Origin: Adenophora triphylla var. japonica
Lineage: Eukaryota > Streptophyta > Magnoliopsida > Asterales > Campanulaceae
Length of the DNA: 64,000 nucleotides
Direction of reading: 5' to 3'
Assembly (NCBI GenBank): GCA_022495995.1
Contig: JAFEMH010000333.1
Span: 186,001-250,000, forward strand
Shown here piece by piece: positions 22,267 through 33,566 of the stretch (position 1 is its first letter; every line of letters starts with the position of its first letter). Under the pieces are notes generated by a model. It searched no databases. It had not been told where the DNA came from and saw nothing but the letters and a program-made list of their open reading frames with translations. The position numbers and the translations under genes were made by a program.

Positions 22267-24849
22267 CTAGACAGGGGAGTACTCTTCGCTGTTGATGCCT
22301 GGGGGAGAAGCGAATTTGCCGGCAGTCCAATCCTGATATGCATCCTTCAAACCATTATAGCAGTTGCAGATATCATACCCAAAGTGGAGCTTCGGTTGAG
22401 CTGGTGCAGCTTCCTCTTCGAATTTGATCACATTCAGTTGCATCTCTGGAGTACCGGGACCAGTTACACTTTCGGCATCTGAGAGACAATTTTCTCCGTC
22501 ATCGAAGTCTTCTTGGTCATTCATTCTTCTTTCCACATTTTTCCAGGCTGGTGGATGGGACTGATCCTCCTGAGCAGTAAGGGCCATCACAAACACATTA
22601 TGTTCACCATGGGTGATGAAAGGTTCTGGGGAGACTTCGACCATCATAGCTTGATTTACTTCGGCCTCACAATCTTCGTAAGTGAGTTTTTCCTCAGTAA
22701 TCTTGACTATGGTAACTGGCTTGATGTTGCCGAAAAGAGATCTTGCTTTGACGATATTAATGAAATCAGTCCCTATTATAGGGCCAAATTGCCCTTCCCT
22801 GGCTGAGGCATCAATCATATCTTTCCATTCCCCATGCAATTCAACGTAAGGAACGTTGAATTCTAGGATGTCTATAATCTTTGGGTTCCCGAACCCTACT
22901 GTATTTGCCAGCTCTGAATCTCCGAACTCAATCACATTCACTCGGTCATTGGCCGAAATAGGATTCTTGAGTGTATTGGGGCCCCGAGGTGGTTCAAGTT
23001 TGTCTTCCTCGATCAGACGGGAGATCAGGTACTTCAAATAGGTGCAGTCATTGGGGGTATGCCCATGGTACTTATGGAAGCGACAATGCTTAGACTCGTC
23101 CATCCTAACATTAAGGTTCTTGGGCTTCCAATTTTCCAAAGTCTAATGAGCCCTTCAGCTACCAAACCATCGAACACTTTTTCCAACGGCATTCCAAAGT
23201 CTTCAGCAGTGTAGAAGCGAGGCTTTGGCTTTGTAGCGGCCTGACCTGAACTTTGTCTGACTTTCTCATTCTGGATGTAATTGACCGCACCTATTGTTTC
23301 TTTTCCCTTCACGACGACGGCTGGAGTGTTTGAGGTTGGTGCCCTGTACCGGTAGGAGTTGCCGGTTCCTGTAACTAGTGCAATGTTGAAGGCGTTTTCA
23401 AACTTGGTGCTAGCATTCACCATTGCTCGGAGATCGGGATAATAGTAATTGCCAATCTGGACCCTTAACTGGGGCTTTAAGCAAGACTGGAAGATTTCCA
23501 TCTGTTCTTCTTCATTCAACAGAGTCTTCATTTCACTAAGCTTCCAATTCCACCTCTTGTAAAATTCACCCACCGGTTCATCTGGGCGCGGCAAAGTTCC
23601 TTGCAATTCGTTTCTGCTAGTTTCCCAGTTCAAGTTGGCCTTGTACTTTTCCATGAATGTTTCCTTGATCTGATCCCATGTGGCTCGGGCTTCTGGCTTT
23701 ACATGTAAGAACCACCTAAGAGCTGAACCCTTTAACGATAGTTGAAAATGATTTGCCATTTGCTGATACGTACAATTCTTGGTCCTCATAGCCAGAAGGT
23801 AACTTTTGGTGTGAGTTCGGGGATAGTCTGTGCCGTTGAACTTTTCAATCTTAGGCATCCAGAATTTTGGAGGAAGGGGGACAATTTTGCTGGGATCGGT
23901 GATCTGATAGGCTGCTTTCTTAGTGTTCAGTTCACCAAACTTGTCTTGCATGGACTTAACTTGCTTCACGAGCCAGGCCATGTTGGGGTCAGGTGACATT
24001 TTTGGATTGCTCGGTTCCAGGGTAGGTTTATCAGACTTGAGTGGCGGTACAGTGGGTGGCACACTGGTGGTGGTACCATGGGTTGAGGATCTTTTGGAGA
24101 GAAATAGGTGTAAACTTGACCTGGTCCCGGGTTTCCATAGGACAGGCCGGAGGCATAGGGGTTGGATTCATAGTTACCGGGGTAAGAGAAGGAGTAAGGA
24201 GCCTCATGGGGTCCTGTTGGCAAGGCCGGAGATGGAAGATCTGCTGTTGTGGGGCAAGTGTTAAGGAGATCATTGGATTAGTTCTGAGGTTACGAAATCA
24301 TCTGAGATGGTCCGTACTGAGGAGGAGGGATGAATCCTAACGGATAATGCTGATATTTAGAGACTGGGGTGGCTGTAGCATTCGTTCTCTGCTGGTAGTG
24401 AACAAAGTTGGGTCTTATCTGAGGAGCTGAGAGGGCGATGGAGCCCTGATGGCTTGAGGTGCTGGGAAGGACTGAAAGGGGGTAGTCCTTGGTAAGGGAT
24501 CATATGTAGATGGAGGAGGGCATTGGTTGTAGGATGGAGGGGCTGAAATCACTATTTCTGGAGTCTCATCTTCCACCATGACCAAAGAACCATTGGCTTC
24601 AACAACTATCTGAACCCCATGACGGTGGAGAGCAACGACGAGCATGGCTCGTTGCTCTTCATGGGCTTTACGACTGTCTTCCAAGGCTAGGGCTAACTCT
24701 TCCTCTCTAGTCACCGGATTACCCATACCACCACTATTTTCTATCAAATCTGCCATTCTAAACCTCTGTGTAGATGAAACTGACGATTCTGACGAACTCT
24801 CTAAGCCTGAAATTTCTGCACTGAAAAGCCGCTGACCCGGTATTCTCAC
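22267..24849 (-). pseudogene. Gag of element E, frameshifted but with capsid and zinc-knuckle regions
   Basis: N-terminal part (24849-24415): MADLIENSGG, a helical stretch and a Pro-rich tail. Capsid-type part (24062-23140): DPNMAWLVKQVKSMQDKF, then WFLHVKPEARATWDQIKETF, RNELQGTLPRPDEPVGEFYK and EEQMEIFQSCLKPQLRVQI, which fit the plant retrotransposon gag family. Then a CHHC-type motif (CRFHKYHGHTPNDC near 23070-23100) and an acidic linker toward the protease (23139-22267). At least three frame changes separate the parts. E is the only element in the window whose gag still encodes this whole capsid region; the B and A3 copies lack it wholly or partly. Confidence 0.82.
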
Positions 24850-24991
24850 CCACTTCTTTCTCGCTGAGGGTAAGGGATAGGCAAGGTTTAGACTCGGGGG
24901 TAGGTGTTTAGGCTAAAGGCTCAAGTAATATGCAATTAAGAATCTTCAAGTTTACTTAAAATAGTGTATTTTAATTATTTCTATTTAGTTG
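24850..24991 (-). other. Leader remnant of element E
   Basis: Matches 43372-43510 of B up to ttaattatttctatttagtt, where A3 begins. agttg (24987-24991) is the expected target duplication of A3; the other copy lies beyond the right edge. Confidence 0.7.
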
Positions 24992-25811
24992 TGAAATTAA
25001 CCGGATCGATCGCGGGGGGATGCGGCGAGCGGCATTTCGCGGACTTGGAACCTCGCCTAGAAAATGAAAGGAAGAGTCGCCACGCCATTTTGTATTATGA
25101 GCCCAAACTTTGAAAATGGCTGGTTTTTTGTGAAAGGGTGTCGTTTTGATTGGTAGCCAGAAATTGGAAAAGGCTTTGAAAAATGGAACGTTTTGATTGG
25201 TAGCCAAAACTTGAGAAAAGGCTTTAAAATGGAACGTTTAGATTGGTAGCCAAAACTTGAAAAAAGGCTTTTAGGACCAGAAATTGTTAGGTTCGGAGGT
25301 CACGTTACGTTTCGGGACGAGTATGTTGAGATCACCCGAAATGCCTCATATGACGAGTCTTTCTACCTTTCTCGAAATTGTGTGTGTGTGTGTGTGTGTT
25401 GCATTTTGAAAAGGGGCTTGAATGACAAGCTTTAATCTTGGTTTGAATGACAAACGTTGATTTGTGGTAAAAAGCGAGTGTTTGAATGACAAACGTCGGT
25501 TTTGAGTTTTGAAAAGAGGGTTCGAATGACGAACTTAAATCTTTAGTTTGAATGACAAACGTTGATTTTAATGAAAAGAGCGTTTGAATGTCAAACGTCG
25601 AGTTTTGAGTCGAAAATGAGCATTTGAATGTCAAACGTCGATTTTGAGTTGTTTTGAAAATGGAGTTCGAATGACGAACTTAAATCTTTAGTTTGAATGA
25701 CAAATGTTGATTTTAATGAAAAGAGCGTTCGAATGACGAACTCCGATTTTGAATCGGGCATTACATTGTTACCAATTTCATGAAAAAAGCCATTAAATGA
25801 TATGCGATCGA

Positions 25812-26085
25812 CGAGTCATTTTGTGACTCGGACTTTCATAAGTAAATAATATCACAAGCCAAACGGCTCGGACTCGTAAATGACAGTATTTAAAAGTGCG
25901 GTATCAACGGAATCAAACGATTCAAACAGTAAAGATACGATCGACGAGCCAAACGGCTCGGATTTGTAAAGTTGCGTAAATTAAATAACAATATTGACGG
26001 ATCAAACGATCCGAATTTTGTAAATGACGATCACGAACCAAACGGTTCGGATGATAAAGAACGAATCGACGGATCGAACGATCCG
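25812..26085 (-). repeat. Cluster of AAAC-loop stem-loops in the 3' LTR of A3
   Basis: Six hairpins: 25812-25830 (CGAGTCA/TGACTCG), 25855-25870 (one mismatch), 25945-25960 (CGAGCC/GGCTCG), 25998-26013 (CGGATC/GATCCG), 26034-26049 (CGAACC/GGTTCG) and 26070-26085 (CGGATC/GATCCG, loop GAAC). Most are followed by a few bases and gtaaa. Spacing is irregular, 35-90 bp. Confidence 0.75.
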
Positions 26086-26478
26086 GACTGTAAATGACAG
26101 AAACGTAAAAAGGGGACATGAACGCCGTTTTAACCCAAAATTACTTCTCTTACAAGAGAGAAGATGATTAGGGGGTAAAACGTATTGAGCCCCGTAGACG
26201 GCATTACGTCTACATTTTGATAGTTTCGACCGGATCGAAAATAGCGTTTGACGCGTAAATCAAGGCAAAATGAAGTTTTAGAGAGAGAGAGAGTGTTACC
26301 TACGGCTAGGGGTTGACTCTTTAGCTCGGGAGGACGTATACGGGATACGGTTTGGTGTTTGGAAAGTGTTTCGAAGGTGTTTGGCTCGTGTTTGGTCGAA
26401 AAATGGGATTTTCACGCAAATTGAGACAAAACGGGGCTCGGGAGGGGGGTAGACTGCCTAGAACCGTGGGGTTTTGGG

Positions 26479-27092
26479 TAGGGGTGTATAAAAAAATCGG
26501 AAAACCAAAAAAACCGGACCAAAACCGAGAAAATCGGACCGAAAAAAACCAAAACCGACAAAACCGAAATGTTAATGGTTTTAACCATTTAAAAACCGAA
26601 ACTTTCGGTTTCGGTTTTGGTTTCAAATGAAAAACCGAGCCAATAAACCGAACCGAACCTAAATTATTAAGACGACGTGTCATTTTAATATATATATATA
26701 TAAATTTCATCTTCTCATCTTGCTTTGGAGTTAAAATTATGCTTACGGTAGTTTAACTGTTATTTGTAGTGGCAGGTGGAACACTTAAATTTGTCATGAA
26801 AATCTTAAGTACTTTAGTATTGTATCTTCTCAACTTTCTTTGTTAATGAGGGATTAATAAATTTCATCTTGCTAAATGTAACTATCATAATCCAACAATC
26901 AATATATGCATGTTCTTCTCATCTTGTTGAAACCGAACGACATCGAACCAAACCGACACCAAACCGAAACCAAATAAAATCGAAACCGAATAAAACCGAA
27001 GCTTAATGGTTTTAAAATACAAAAATTGATATCTTTCGGTTCGGTTTTGGTTTAGCCTAAAATCGAACCAAATCGGACTGAGCACACCCCTA
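26479..27092. mobile_element. hAT-type MITE (614 bp) with 8-bp target duplication
   Basis: Ends TAGGGGTGT and ACACCCCTA are inverted repeats. The 8-bp direct repeat gttttggg flanks both sides (26471-26478 and 27093-27100). The 8-bp duplication and TAGGGGTG-type ends are typical of hAT elements. Inside are many short cggaccgaaa and aaaccgaa motifs near both ends, as transposase-binding subterminal repeats often look. There is no transposase. It sits just downstream of the TATA-like box of the 3' LTR of A3. Confidence 0.9.
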
Positions 27093-27550
27093 GTTTTGGG
27101 AGAGGGGTAATATTTCTTCCTCTCTAAAACAAAATGACAGCCCTTGTATTTATAGGGGTGAAATTGTAAAACAGGACAGACGGACTAAGGCTCAATTGGG
27201 GGGGGTTTGGGTATTTTGAAAATTGCAGGGACATGAAGAGAATTCTGGTTTTTCAAGTAAAACTGGTTGGGCGGCCTAACTCTCAGTTTCAGGGGCATTT
27301 TGGTCTTTTCACCCTTGAATTTGATTGATGGGGATGGGGGAGGCCATGCATGCGTGCCATGTGTCCTGGTGAGTCACCGAAGCTAGGGTTTTTATCCCGT
27401 TATTCCCGATTTTGCCCGTTTTCTAAATAACTGTCCGGAAAATGTATGAAACGCCCCCGGAAAGTCCCGAAAAGTGTATTTTTCGAGGAAAGTGGTACTT
27501 TTACGTGTGATAACGTGTGTTGAGTACAATTTGGTGTCGGGGTGCACGGG

Positions 27551-29232
27551 TGTGAATGTGGGGGCCCAAATCTTTTTGTGTTTTATTTGGATTCACTTGA
27601 GTTTGAAAACATCCGGTTTAATTTGAAAAACAGAGTCACCACGCCATTTTGATTTCCTCAAAACTTTGAAAAAAAGGAATAAGGGTCCGGAGGTTAAGTT
27701 ACCCCTTGGGAAGAACGTTTGGCGTTCACCCAAGGTGCCTTGCCGAAGCAAGTCTCCCAAGATCCCATTTGTCGTGCTTGCTTGCGTGCTTTCTTGTGTA
27801 CATGTGTTGAAAAGAAGGGAGGAGGGAATATTCCAAGTTGTCTTCCGGACGTATAAACCATTTAGTTGGTTATCACTCGGGATTCCTTGGATTTTTATGT
27901 GTTCGGGACTTTGATCCCGTCCTCATCTTGGACTTGTGATCATCACTATTTGACCTTGGGTCATGTGTGATCGAGAGAAGGACTCTCTCTTATGGTCCAA
28001 GAGTGAGGTTCTTTAGAAAGGAATATCCTTAACCCATCGATCCTACATCTTGAGACGATTGAGTTTATGTAGGGACTATTATACTCATCTCAAGTGATAA
28101 TCGAAGATATAGGGCTCAAGATTTATCCATTTCTAAAGGGATTATGGCACATTTAATGGAGGAAACGAGGTAAAGATGGGATCTTTACATCGGTCCGCTC
28201 CAAAGGATGCATCAAATACCAAAGGGGACTAGGGGAAGGGTATAAAGATTGGATCTTTATGCTCTTCCTATGCTTTTCGTGCCTTAGGAAGGTCATTAAG
28301 CAATTCTAGGAAAGAGAGATCCAATCATGAGGGACATGAAGGATGCATTCTAAACTAAAGATGACATTTTTAATGAAAAAGATGACATTATGGATGCAAA
28401 GGATGCTATTTGGTTGCAAAGGATGATTTTTTGATGTAAAGGTAACATGTTTGATGCAAATGATGCAACTTTATATGAAAAGATGTTACTTTGAGAGCAA
28501 AGGATGCTACTTTTCACATCACCATGTGAGAGATCCACCCTAGAACAAGCCTTTTTTTAGGTCTTATTTGTTCATCCTTGGGTTGGATCCTCCATGGATC
28601 CTATGTGATGGGGGAAAGGGGGAATATGATTTACATGCCTAAAGATATGATCTTTAATGACAATATATCAAGTCCCAAGCAAGTATATAGCAATATGTAA
28701 AGCAATGAGCAAATATATCACATATATACAAGTATAATGCAAGGTAAATGGGAGGAGAGGTTACCAATGGTGGTATTTCTCTTTCTTCTTGAAGTTTGCC
28801 TAAGGAAGGGACCAACTTTTGAAGGTTTTGATGAGGAGGGAGGTGGGTTTTGGCACTCTCAGCTCTCTGGAATCTCGTGGTGGTATTTTGGCAGAGTAAG
28901 GTTACTGAAAATCCCCCCTTAAAATGGATAGAGGAGGTCTCTATTTATAGGCAGTCTGGCATCAGCTAATGAAGCCGTGCGGCTTGGAGTCCTTGGCTAA
29001 TGCAGCCGTGCGGCATTATCCCTTATGACTCAGCATTTTTCTAGAATCATGCAAGGTGGCCTTCTAGAAGGGCTTTTCCAACGAAGGACTACGTGGAATT
29101 TTAATTCCTAGCAAGTCCTTTGCCCCTCGGAAGGTTTTGGAAAGTTCTCGAATTGCCCCTGAACTTTAGGAAAGTCCGAGAAATTGCCGGAAAACTTTAC
29201 CGGAAGGCATGAGCCAGATTTGGGTATTTACA
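27551..29232 (-). repeat. LTR-B2, 3' LTR of element B (1682 bp)
   Basis: TG at 27551, CA at 29231-29232. TATA-like box at 28942-28949 (minus). Upstream of it are a perfect 14-bp palindrome AAGCCGTGCGGCTT (28972-28985) and GCCGTGCGGC (29005-29014). The primer-core copy at 27631-27641 has two substitutions here. Confidence 0.93.
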
Positions 29233-29935
29233 GAAGCCCTTCGGCAACGTCACTTGCACGGCGAGTTGGGTTGTCGATAGAAAAGGATCCAATCTGGTGA
29301 ATGCCGAGACGGATTGGGTGACCAAGGTGGTCGAGCGGCTGGACCTTTGGATGACTACCTACGTATCCTGGAGGAATCAAGCCATAATCGTAGTTCAGAA
29401 AAGATCCACTGGGGAAAGGGGTGTCATATGTGACGAATTGGCTGAACCTAAAGTAGGCTACCTACGTATCCCGGAGGAATCAAGCCAGGCCGTAGTTCGG
29501 GATCCACTGGGGAATGGCGAAGAGAAAACTGGTCTCTTGATGGGGAAATAGAAGGAAAAGTGACCTACGAGGTTAAGTAATTGATCCTACTGGGATATGC
29601 TAGATGAAGGAAGTGACCGATGTGGTCGGATATTTAGACCTCTATGAGGGGCTATATCATCACTAAGGAGTGATGAAGGAAGAGGGTGACCAATGTGGTC
29701 GGATGGTTGGACCTTTATGAAAGACTACCTACGTATCCCGGTGGAATCAAGCCTTGGTCGTAGTTCAAGTCTCGCTAGATAGTTAGGAACGATGTCTAGG
29801 ATCCTTGAGGTTTTGACGATTAATGGAAGAGTCACCTGATTGACAATTAATGGAGGTTGTCACCTGATCGACAATTAATGGAGGTTGTCACCTGATCGAA
29901 AATTAATGGAGGTTGTCACCTAAGGAAACTAGAGC
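29233..29935 (-). other. 3' non-coding zone of element B with polypurine tract
   Basis: The minus strand next to the LTR reads CCGAAGGGCTTC, the presumed plus-strand primer tract. Copies of CTACCTACGTATCC lie near 29355, 29458 and 29725, each followed by a CGTAG. Three near-identical gacaattaatggaggttgtcacctga units of about 35 bp lie at 29840-29920. No gene. Confidence 0.7.
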
Positions 29936-30560
29936 TTACGTCACTATCGAGGAGATAGAGGTAGCTAAAGTTTGGAGAACTTGAGCGTACTTCTCAATCT
30001 GTGATAGAGGTAGCTTAAGTTTGGAGAACTTGAGCGTACTTCACTATCTGTGATAGATGTAGCTAAAGTTTGGAGAACTTGAGCGTACTTCTCAATCCGT
30101 GATAGAGGTAGCTTAAGTTTGGAGAACTTGAGCGTACTTCTCAATTTGTGATAGAGGTAGCTTAAGTTTGAAGAACTTGAGCGTACTTCACTATATGTGA
30201 TAGAGGTAGCTAAAGTTTGGAGAACTTGAGCGTACTTCTCAATCCGTGATAGAGGTAGCTTAAGTTTGGAGAACTTGAGCGTACTTCTCAATCCGTGATA
30301 GAGGTAGCTTAAGTTTGAAGAACTTGAGCGTACTTCACTATCTATGATAGAGGTAGCTAAAGTTTGGAGAACTTGAGCATACTTCTCAATCCGTGATAGA
30401 GGTAGCTTAAGTTTGGAGAACTTGAGCGTACTTCTCAATCTGTGATAGAGGTAGCTTAAGTTTGGAGAACTTGAGCGTACTTCTCAATCTGTGATAGAGG
30501 TAGCTTAAGTTTGAAGAACTTGAGCGTACTTCACTATCTGTGATAGAGGTAGCTAAAGTT
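29936..30560. repeat. Tandem array, 49-bp unit, about 12-13 copies
   Basis: The unit contains gagaacttgagcgtacttct and gatagaggtagcttaagttt. AACTTGAGC and GCTTAAGTT are nearly complementary, so each unit can fold. Since 49 is not a multiple of three but the frame stays open on the minus strand over three units, a long false reading frame appears here; I do not take it as a gene. Confidence 0.88.
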
Positions 30561-30945
30561 TGACAATTCGGAGGATGTCACCTAGCGTTATTCCGTTATA
30601 ACGGAAGTAACGGAGGCGACTCGGGAGAAGAGTTTGTTTTCTAAGAGATAACGGATAGGCTTGGGAAACAACGTTACTCTAGTGAAGAAATAACGGGAGT
30701 TGTATGCCCAAGTGGAAAGTTCAGGGGCAAAGGTGTAATTTCTGCTCAGAGCAAAAGAGGTCGCCCGGCATGAGATGACGGCAAAAGAGGCCGTATGGCC
30801 AAAAGTTGATTTTCACTAGATTATTTAAAACTGGGATTGAATGGGCATTGGGCATCATTGCCACCCATCTGCTGCCGAGGAAGAGAAAGAGAGGAGAGAG
30901 AGAATACTCAAAATCCTTCAATTTCTTTGCTTTTCTTGATTTAGG
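30561..30945 (+). promoter_or_regulatory. Promoter-like region of antisense gene 1 in element B
   Basis: Perfect palindrome CCGTTATAACGG at 30593-30604, then GTCGCCCGGC (30760-30769, imperfect) and GGCCGTATGGCC (30789-30800) about 30 bp apart, a TATA-like ttatttaaaa at 30821-30830, and a GA-rich 5' untranslated stretch (about 30880-30905) before the ATG. The order agrees with 5191-5375 in B'. Confidence 0.55.
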
Positions 30946-33566
30946 ATGGATCCGGAAGGGAATCCGATGCCTAGACAAGCACGAAGGAACATCTCCGAAG
31001 CCGCTAGAAGGAGGAGGAAGGAGCTCGTGCGCACGGAGAGGAAGTATGACTTCAATACGCCTCCATCTGAGTTTTATCCCGGTAGGGGAGAACACAAATC
31101 GACGAAACCTCAATCAGTTGGGGTAAGCATTCTTGATTTGCTTGATTTCGTCAATTTTGATAGAATTTTGATTGACTTAGGGTTTGACCCGATTTTTAGG
31201 GGCTTTTCGAATTTTCCTAGGATTTCTGCTGATGGTTTTGGAATTTTGATGATTAACCTATGAGGCTAGGGAGATAAATGAACATGCATGTGCCATTTAT
31301 TTGGAAAATAATGAGAATGACCCATTTTTTGAAAATAAAGTAAGAAAAATAATGTCTAAAATGTGACGGAGTTCTTGCATGTGCTAGAACTAGGTCAATT
31401 CTTAATCATGGATGAGAAAACGGGATTTTGGACGATGAAAAGGATTCATGCATGCCATTTTGAAAGATTAATGCTTATGTGCAAAGAATTTTGTGAAAAT
31501 TGGAATTTTTTATGCTTGAGAGAGCAATGTGCTTGGTACGACGTGTTTCAAGTGATGAAAGACACGCTTTCCAGGCAAAAGATGCCAGAAATTTTTTTTT
31601 TTATGAATGTTTTTCTTTGAAAATATGTGCACTTTTAAATATATGCATGCTTTTGAAATGAGATGAAGGACTGACATGCTTTTTGTTGTGCTTTCCTATA
31701 GGAGAACAAGTCGAGGGGACCTTCTGAGGTGGCTGTGAAGCTATGGGAGAGGATGCCCAATTTTGAGAAGGATGGGGTGAACCCCAAGCAGCTAGTGAGG
31801 GATACCGGCCTGGATCTGTTCATTGAGGTTATCGGCAGAGGCATCCATATGACCTCCAAGAGTAAGGGCCTAGTCCAGGCCCTCTCGGAGTTCTGGTGGG
31901 ACACCACCCACAACTTTCATCTCAGCTGGGGGGAGGTTACGGTGACGCCTGCCAACTTCACAGCTATTACGGGCTTACAGTTCACCGGGAGGCCTGTGAC
32001 TTGGAGGGACCACATCACGGCTGAGGAGTTTAGGGCTCTGGTTGGGTTTGACCTAAGTCCTAAGGGGCTCAGTATGGAGACGAGGAATGTAGAGGAGGCG
32101 GTCCAGAATTGCATGCAGGGATTTGCTGCCAACGAGGTGACCGCCCACCAGCTCGCGAGAGCCTTTCTGTGGTTGATGCTGTCGGTCACTATCTTTGCGA
32201 ACTCTGGGACACTGGCTATGGTTTGCTTGCTTGATTCTTTAGAGAATCTTGATGAGGTTGGAGCGGTCTCTTGGGGTGAGGCCGGATTGGCGGAGCTTTA
32301 TTTCTCCCTGGACTTGTACAGCTGCAACAAGGCTGCTTCTATGGATTGCTTTTCCTTTGCGCTTGAGGTAGCCTCACTTTTCTTTTCTCTCTTTCACTTT
32401 TGTGTCTTGAGACTCTTATAAGAGAAGATGACCCTTTTATGTTTTGAACATGCAGGTCTGGTTTTGCGAGGTGATTGGGTTCTTTCCCTGGAACCAACAG
32501 AGCGATCCTACCATCTTCCCTGCTATGATTCGCTGGAGGGGAGATGCTAGAGACAAGTTCACCGGGAAGACCCGGATCACCTTTGACTACAAGATGGTGA
32601 GACCAATCATCAACATGGACGGGCATGAGGGAGTGGACTTCTACCCTTGGGGGAGGTACCTGGAGGTGCTGCTAGGGGATGCCGTGGAGGCGACTAGGCA
32701 GAGGAGGTGGCTTACGGGCCTGACATGCGATGTCATTTACCTGGGGGATCGCTTTTCTCGCAGCATGGCCATGTCCCTCCACTGGACGCCATTACCCCTC
32801 ACGATCCTCCAGCACGGATGCTGCAGCCCAGGGACTGGTCAGAGGATGACATTGCTAGGTATCAGGCTGGCGTGGCGGCCATGGAGTATTTTGACTTGGC
32901 TACCCCGTATGCCACCTTCATGGAGCAACGGTTGAGGACGCCACAGAAGCTAGTGAAGTTGGCTGTCACTCAGGGATATGGGGAAGCTGAGCCTACTGAC
33001 CCACCTATGCCTCCTGCTCATCTCTCCTACATGGTCAACGGGGTACCGAGGAGGTTTATGATTCCCGTTCCTGACACGAGGGAGCCCCGGTATACTCTGC
33101 CGCCTGACAGCACTGTGAGTACACTTTAGGGTCTTTTCCCTTCTTTTTGGATTTCTTTGCTTTTTCGCAATTCTGAGATTTTCTTGAGATTTTTCTGAGT
33201 CTTCTTTCTCTTTTCTCTCAGGTTCCTGCTCGTACTTATGATGGTTTGGTGAGGCAGAACAGAGGATGGAAGGATGTGTGCCGGTCCCTTGTGAAGAAGC
33301 TGGCTTGCGCTTTAAAGGCTGCAGCGAATGTGCAGGAGCCTGTGCGCAAAAGAAGGCATGTGGGGAGCACAGCCTCTACCTCATCAGCCTCAGAGTATTC
33401 TTCTAGTGCCATGCCTCGGGGACAGGGACCCAATGCCAGCATCCTAGAGCAGTTAGCCGAGTATGAGCATGTGAACGTGAGCCTTTCTGACGTGAGTGAC
33501 ACGGAGGACTTGATGAGGGATCCTAGCTTCTATGAGATAAGCAGCGACGAGGAGTCGGAAGCTTAG
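30946..33566 (+). pseudogene. Antisense gene 1: plant-mobile-domain (PMD) protein, four exons
   Basis: Exons 30946-31122, 31702-32367, 32456-33114 and 33222-33566, all with GT..AG introns placed between codons. The encoded protein would be about 615 residues: a short basic N-terminus (MPRQARRNISEAARRRRKE), the PMD-like core (KLWERMPNFEKDG, FWWDTTHNFHLSW, ITGLQFTGRPVTWRDHI, WGEAGLAELYFSLDLY, FFPWNQQSDP, LTGLTCDVIYLGDRF) and a Ser/Glu-rich acidic C-terminus ending SSDEESEA. One base is missing near 32759, shifting exon 3 out of frame, so this copy is broken unless the base is an error. PMD proteins of the PF10536 family act in the nucleus and include MAIN/MAIL1; recognition is by motif memory, not by search. 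Confidence 0.78.

Larger units (their letters stand above)
21586..24991 (-). mobile_element. Older Tat-type element E, 5' half
   Basis: Minus-strand gag and the beginning of pol, closest to element B by its N-terminal protein. It is truncated at the left within the reverse transcriptase start and interrupted at the right, in its leader, by the insertion of A3. LTRs of E are not in the window. Confidence 0.8.
24992..27550 (-). repeat. 3' LTR of A3, left part, with MITE inside
   Basis: Begins TGAAATTAACC. It carries an altered primer-core copy (25073-25082, one mismatch), a (TG)n run (25378-25400), the palindrome zones (25420-25780 and 25812-26085), a MITE (26479-27092) and a TATA-like box (27147-27154, minus). 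It stops at ggtgcacggg where element B begins; the remaining 0.13 kb is at 46891-47025. Without the MITE the LTR is about 2.07 kb, close to LTR-A1. Confidence 0.9.

Noticed and set aside
29965..30438. 157-codon open frame over the 49-bp array
   Set aside because: It is a product of the repeat period (three units keep the frame open); it lies antisense within a non-coding array with no codon bias or homologue.
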